A DNA stretch of 64,000 bases from an uncultured Bacteroidales bacterium (GTDB lineage: Bacteria; Bacteroidota; Bacteroidia; Bacteroidales; Coprobacteraceae), in assembly GCA_949297285.1 (NCBI GenBank), contig CASFRL010000075.1, forward strand, positions 1 to 64,000, given 5' to 3'. The position numbers were made by a program, and so were the translations under genes. Shown here piece by piece: positions 62,916-64,000 of this stretch. The notes beneath the pieces are model-generated. The model made no database searches. It saw nothing but the letters and a program-made list of their open reading frames with translations, and had not been told where the DNA came from. How positions within the stretch are numbered: the first letter of the stretch is position 1; the number at the start of each line of letters is the position of its first letter.

Positions 62916-63731
62916 TTAATCGAATTTCTTGCGGTGGAAGATAAAATTACGCCCGAGATATTTTTCACGCACTACCGGATCGACAGCAAGTTCTTCTGAA
63001 GTTCCCTGAAACAAAATCTTTCCTTCGAACAACATATAAGCCCGATCGGTAATACTTAATGTTTCGGGAGCATTGTGGTCGGTAATCAAGATACCGATAT
63101 TTTTTTCTTTAAGTTTATACACAATATATTGTATATCTTCTACGGCAATCGGGTCGACACCGGCAAAAGGTTCGTCGAGCATGATAAATTTAGGACTGAT
63201 TGCCAAACAACGGGCAATTTCGGTTCGACGACGTTCACCCCCCGATAACTGGTCACCCAAGTTTTTCCGCACTTTCTGCAAACGAAATTCGGCAATCAGA
63301 CTTTCCAATTTCTCTTTTTGGAACTCTTTACTTTTACCGGTCATCTGCAAAACCGACAGTATATTATCCTCGACAGACATCTTACGAAACACAGAAGCTT
63401 CTTGCGCCAAATATCCGATTCCATGTTGGGCACGTTTATAGACCGGGAATTTGGTAATCTCAAGATCATTCAGAAAAATCCGGCCTTCATTGGGAGTAAC
63501 CAAACCGGTAGTCATATAAAACGTTGTCGTTTTTCCGGCTCCGTTCGGCCCCAACAATCCGACAATCTCCCCTTGTTTTACGTTGATCGACACATGATTG
63601 GCAACCGTCCTTTGACCGTATTTCTTAACCAGATTATCGGTTCTCAATACCATTAAACCATCATCGTGCCCTGCAGAGACATCGGTTGTTTTTTGTTCCG
63701 TTTCAATATCCTGAGCTAATTTTTCTGTCAT
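62916..63731 (-). CDS. lptB: LPS export ABC transporter ATPase LptB
   Basis: An ABC ATPase of about 271 residues that powers extraction of LPS from the inner membrane with LptFG and LptC. It has Walker A GPNGAGKTT, Q-loop region GYLAQEASVFRKMSVEDN, signature LSGGERRRTEIARCL, Walker B FIMLDEPFAGVDP and switch ITDHN. The KFPVYKRAQHGIGYLAQEASVFRKMSVEDNI stretch is diagnostic of LptB. The polar 25-residue N-terminal extension before MVLRTDNLVKKYG is usual in Bacteroidales. The longest frame uses a TTG at 63770 that is part of the -7 box TACCTTTG; the ATG at 63731 is chosen. Confidence 0.95.
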   Translation of the reverse strand: MTEKLAQDIETEQKTTDVSAGHDDGLMVLRTDNLVKKYGQRTVANHVSINVKQGEIVGLLGPNGAGKTTTFYMTTGLVTPNEGRIFLNDLEITKFPVYKRAQHGIGYLAQEASVFRKMSVEDNILSVLQMTGKSKEFQKEKLESLIAEFRLQKVRKNLGDQLSGGERRRTEIARCLAISPKFIMLDEPFAGVDPIAVEDIQYIVYKLKEKNIGILITDHNAPETLSITDRAYMLFEGKILFQGTSEELAVDPVVREKYLGRNFIFHRKKFD

Positions 63732-63767
63732 ACTTGATGCTTGATTTGTTTTCGATCTGTTTTTCTG

Positions 63768-63775
63768 CAAAGGTA
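63768..63775 (-). promoter_or_regulatory. lptB promoter (-7 box)
   Basis: Minus-strand TACCTTTG, 37 bases upstream of the chosen ATG. No clear TTG partner. Confidence 0.55.
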
Positions 63776-63821
63776 AAGATTTTCACGAACTTCGATAAGC
63801 TACCGTTTTAAATTTTACAAA

Positions 63822-63963
63822 CAAACAAAGAAATAAAGTCAGCCCATCTTTATCTCTCTGGTGTTGTAGACGGTATTGCAACCGTTTTTTTTAGGAGCTC
63901 AGCGATTCACATCGCATATTTAGGTGTGTAAGATTTTGACAAGCCGACTTTATTTATATTTTA
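63822..63963 (-). ncRNA. candidate structured small RNA
   Basis: Between the window edge and the lptB promoter, the minus strand holds a promoter box TATATTTG (63970-63977) and then about 140 bases that fold well. A 14-pair closing helix joins 63942-63955 to 63831-63844 (all positions pair, two as G-U). An inner helix joins 63930-63934 to 63846-63850. Two internal hairpins are GCGAT-ATCGC (63902-63915, loop GTGA) and ACGGT-ACCGT (63870-63885). A T-rich tail (TTTCTTTG...) follows the closing helix like a terminator. There is no open reading frame. The layout, closed stem with a large inner bubble, resembles regulatory RNAs such as 6S, but no family is assigned. Confidence 0.5.
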
Positions 63964-64000
63964 TATTGGCAAATATACACGTATTTTTCTAAAAATATTC

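Overview
The window looks like a chromosomal segment of a gut-type member of the order Bacteroidales. The evidence is the Bacteroidetes promoter signature (a TTG or TTTG box 19-20 bases upstream of TAnnTTTG) in front of many genes, lipoproteins with Bacteroidetes-restricted domains (BACON, DUF4595, PCMD), type III glutamine synthetase, DUF4301 and DUF3332 proteins, and a secreted pectate lyase ending in a type IX secretion sorting domain. DNA is AT-rich and coding density is high. Genus cannot be fixed from the sequence alone; a Barnesiellaceae/Coprobacter-like organism is a guess.

Layout. 1-1.8 kb: the broken end of an IS5-type transposase, abutting a BACON/DUF4595 lipoprotein gene. 1.9-11.7 kb: bcp-recA, a carboxynorspermidine-type dehydrogenase, pdxA, rlmN, a PpiD-like periplasmic foldase, a CorC/HlyC-type membrane protein and lptC. 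11.8-16.5 kb: an outer membrane barrel gene overlapping coaX, a divergent ftsB/divIC-like pair, the rpsF-rpsR-rplI ribosomal operon and a MarR regulator. 16.5-26 kb: a hydrolase, a lipoprotein, a RelA-type synthetase with a degenerate hydrolase half, a DUF4301 protein and the giant pectate lyase. 26-34 kb: the rod-shape cluster rodA-mrdA-mreD-mreC-mreB behind purH. 34-45 kb: U32 peptidase, metA, an asymmetric ABC-F protein, an outer membrane barrel with a PCMD lipoprotein, prs, a cytoplasmic GH13 enzyme, a patatin and a Dabb protein. 45-56 kb: udk, an MltF-like lytic transglycosylase, two secreted esterases, a DUF3332 protein, glnN, asnA, a NamZ-type muramidase and a DnaQ-like exonuclease. 56-64 kb: an Hsp20 gene with a near-perfect sigma-54 promoter, purM, nitroreductase-ribE, an ABC-ATPase/TOPRIM (DUF4435) fusion ahead of menA and a CPBP protease, lptB, and a probable structured small RNA at the right edge.

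Most genes are housekeeping: envelope building (lptC, lptB, mre/rod, mltF, namZ), nucleotide and cofactor synthesis (purH, purM, prs, udk, pdxA, coaX, ribE, menA), nitrogen assimilation (glnN, asnA) and translation. No CRISPR array, tRNA, rRNA or prophage was seen. The most interesting items are the ATPase-TOPRIM fusion (architecture of OLD/PARIS-type defence nucleases, but sitting in a housekeeping operon), the edge small RNA, the sigma-54 heat-shock promoter, the one-site ABC-F protein, the hydrolase-dead RelA and a structured attenuator-like leader near 1.7 kb. Several starts were moved downstream because the longest reading frame begins inside or upstream of the promoter.
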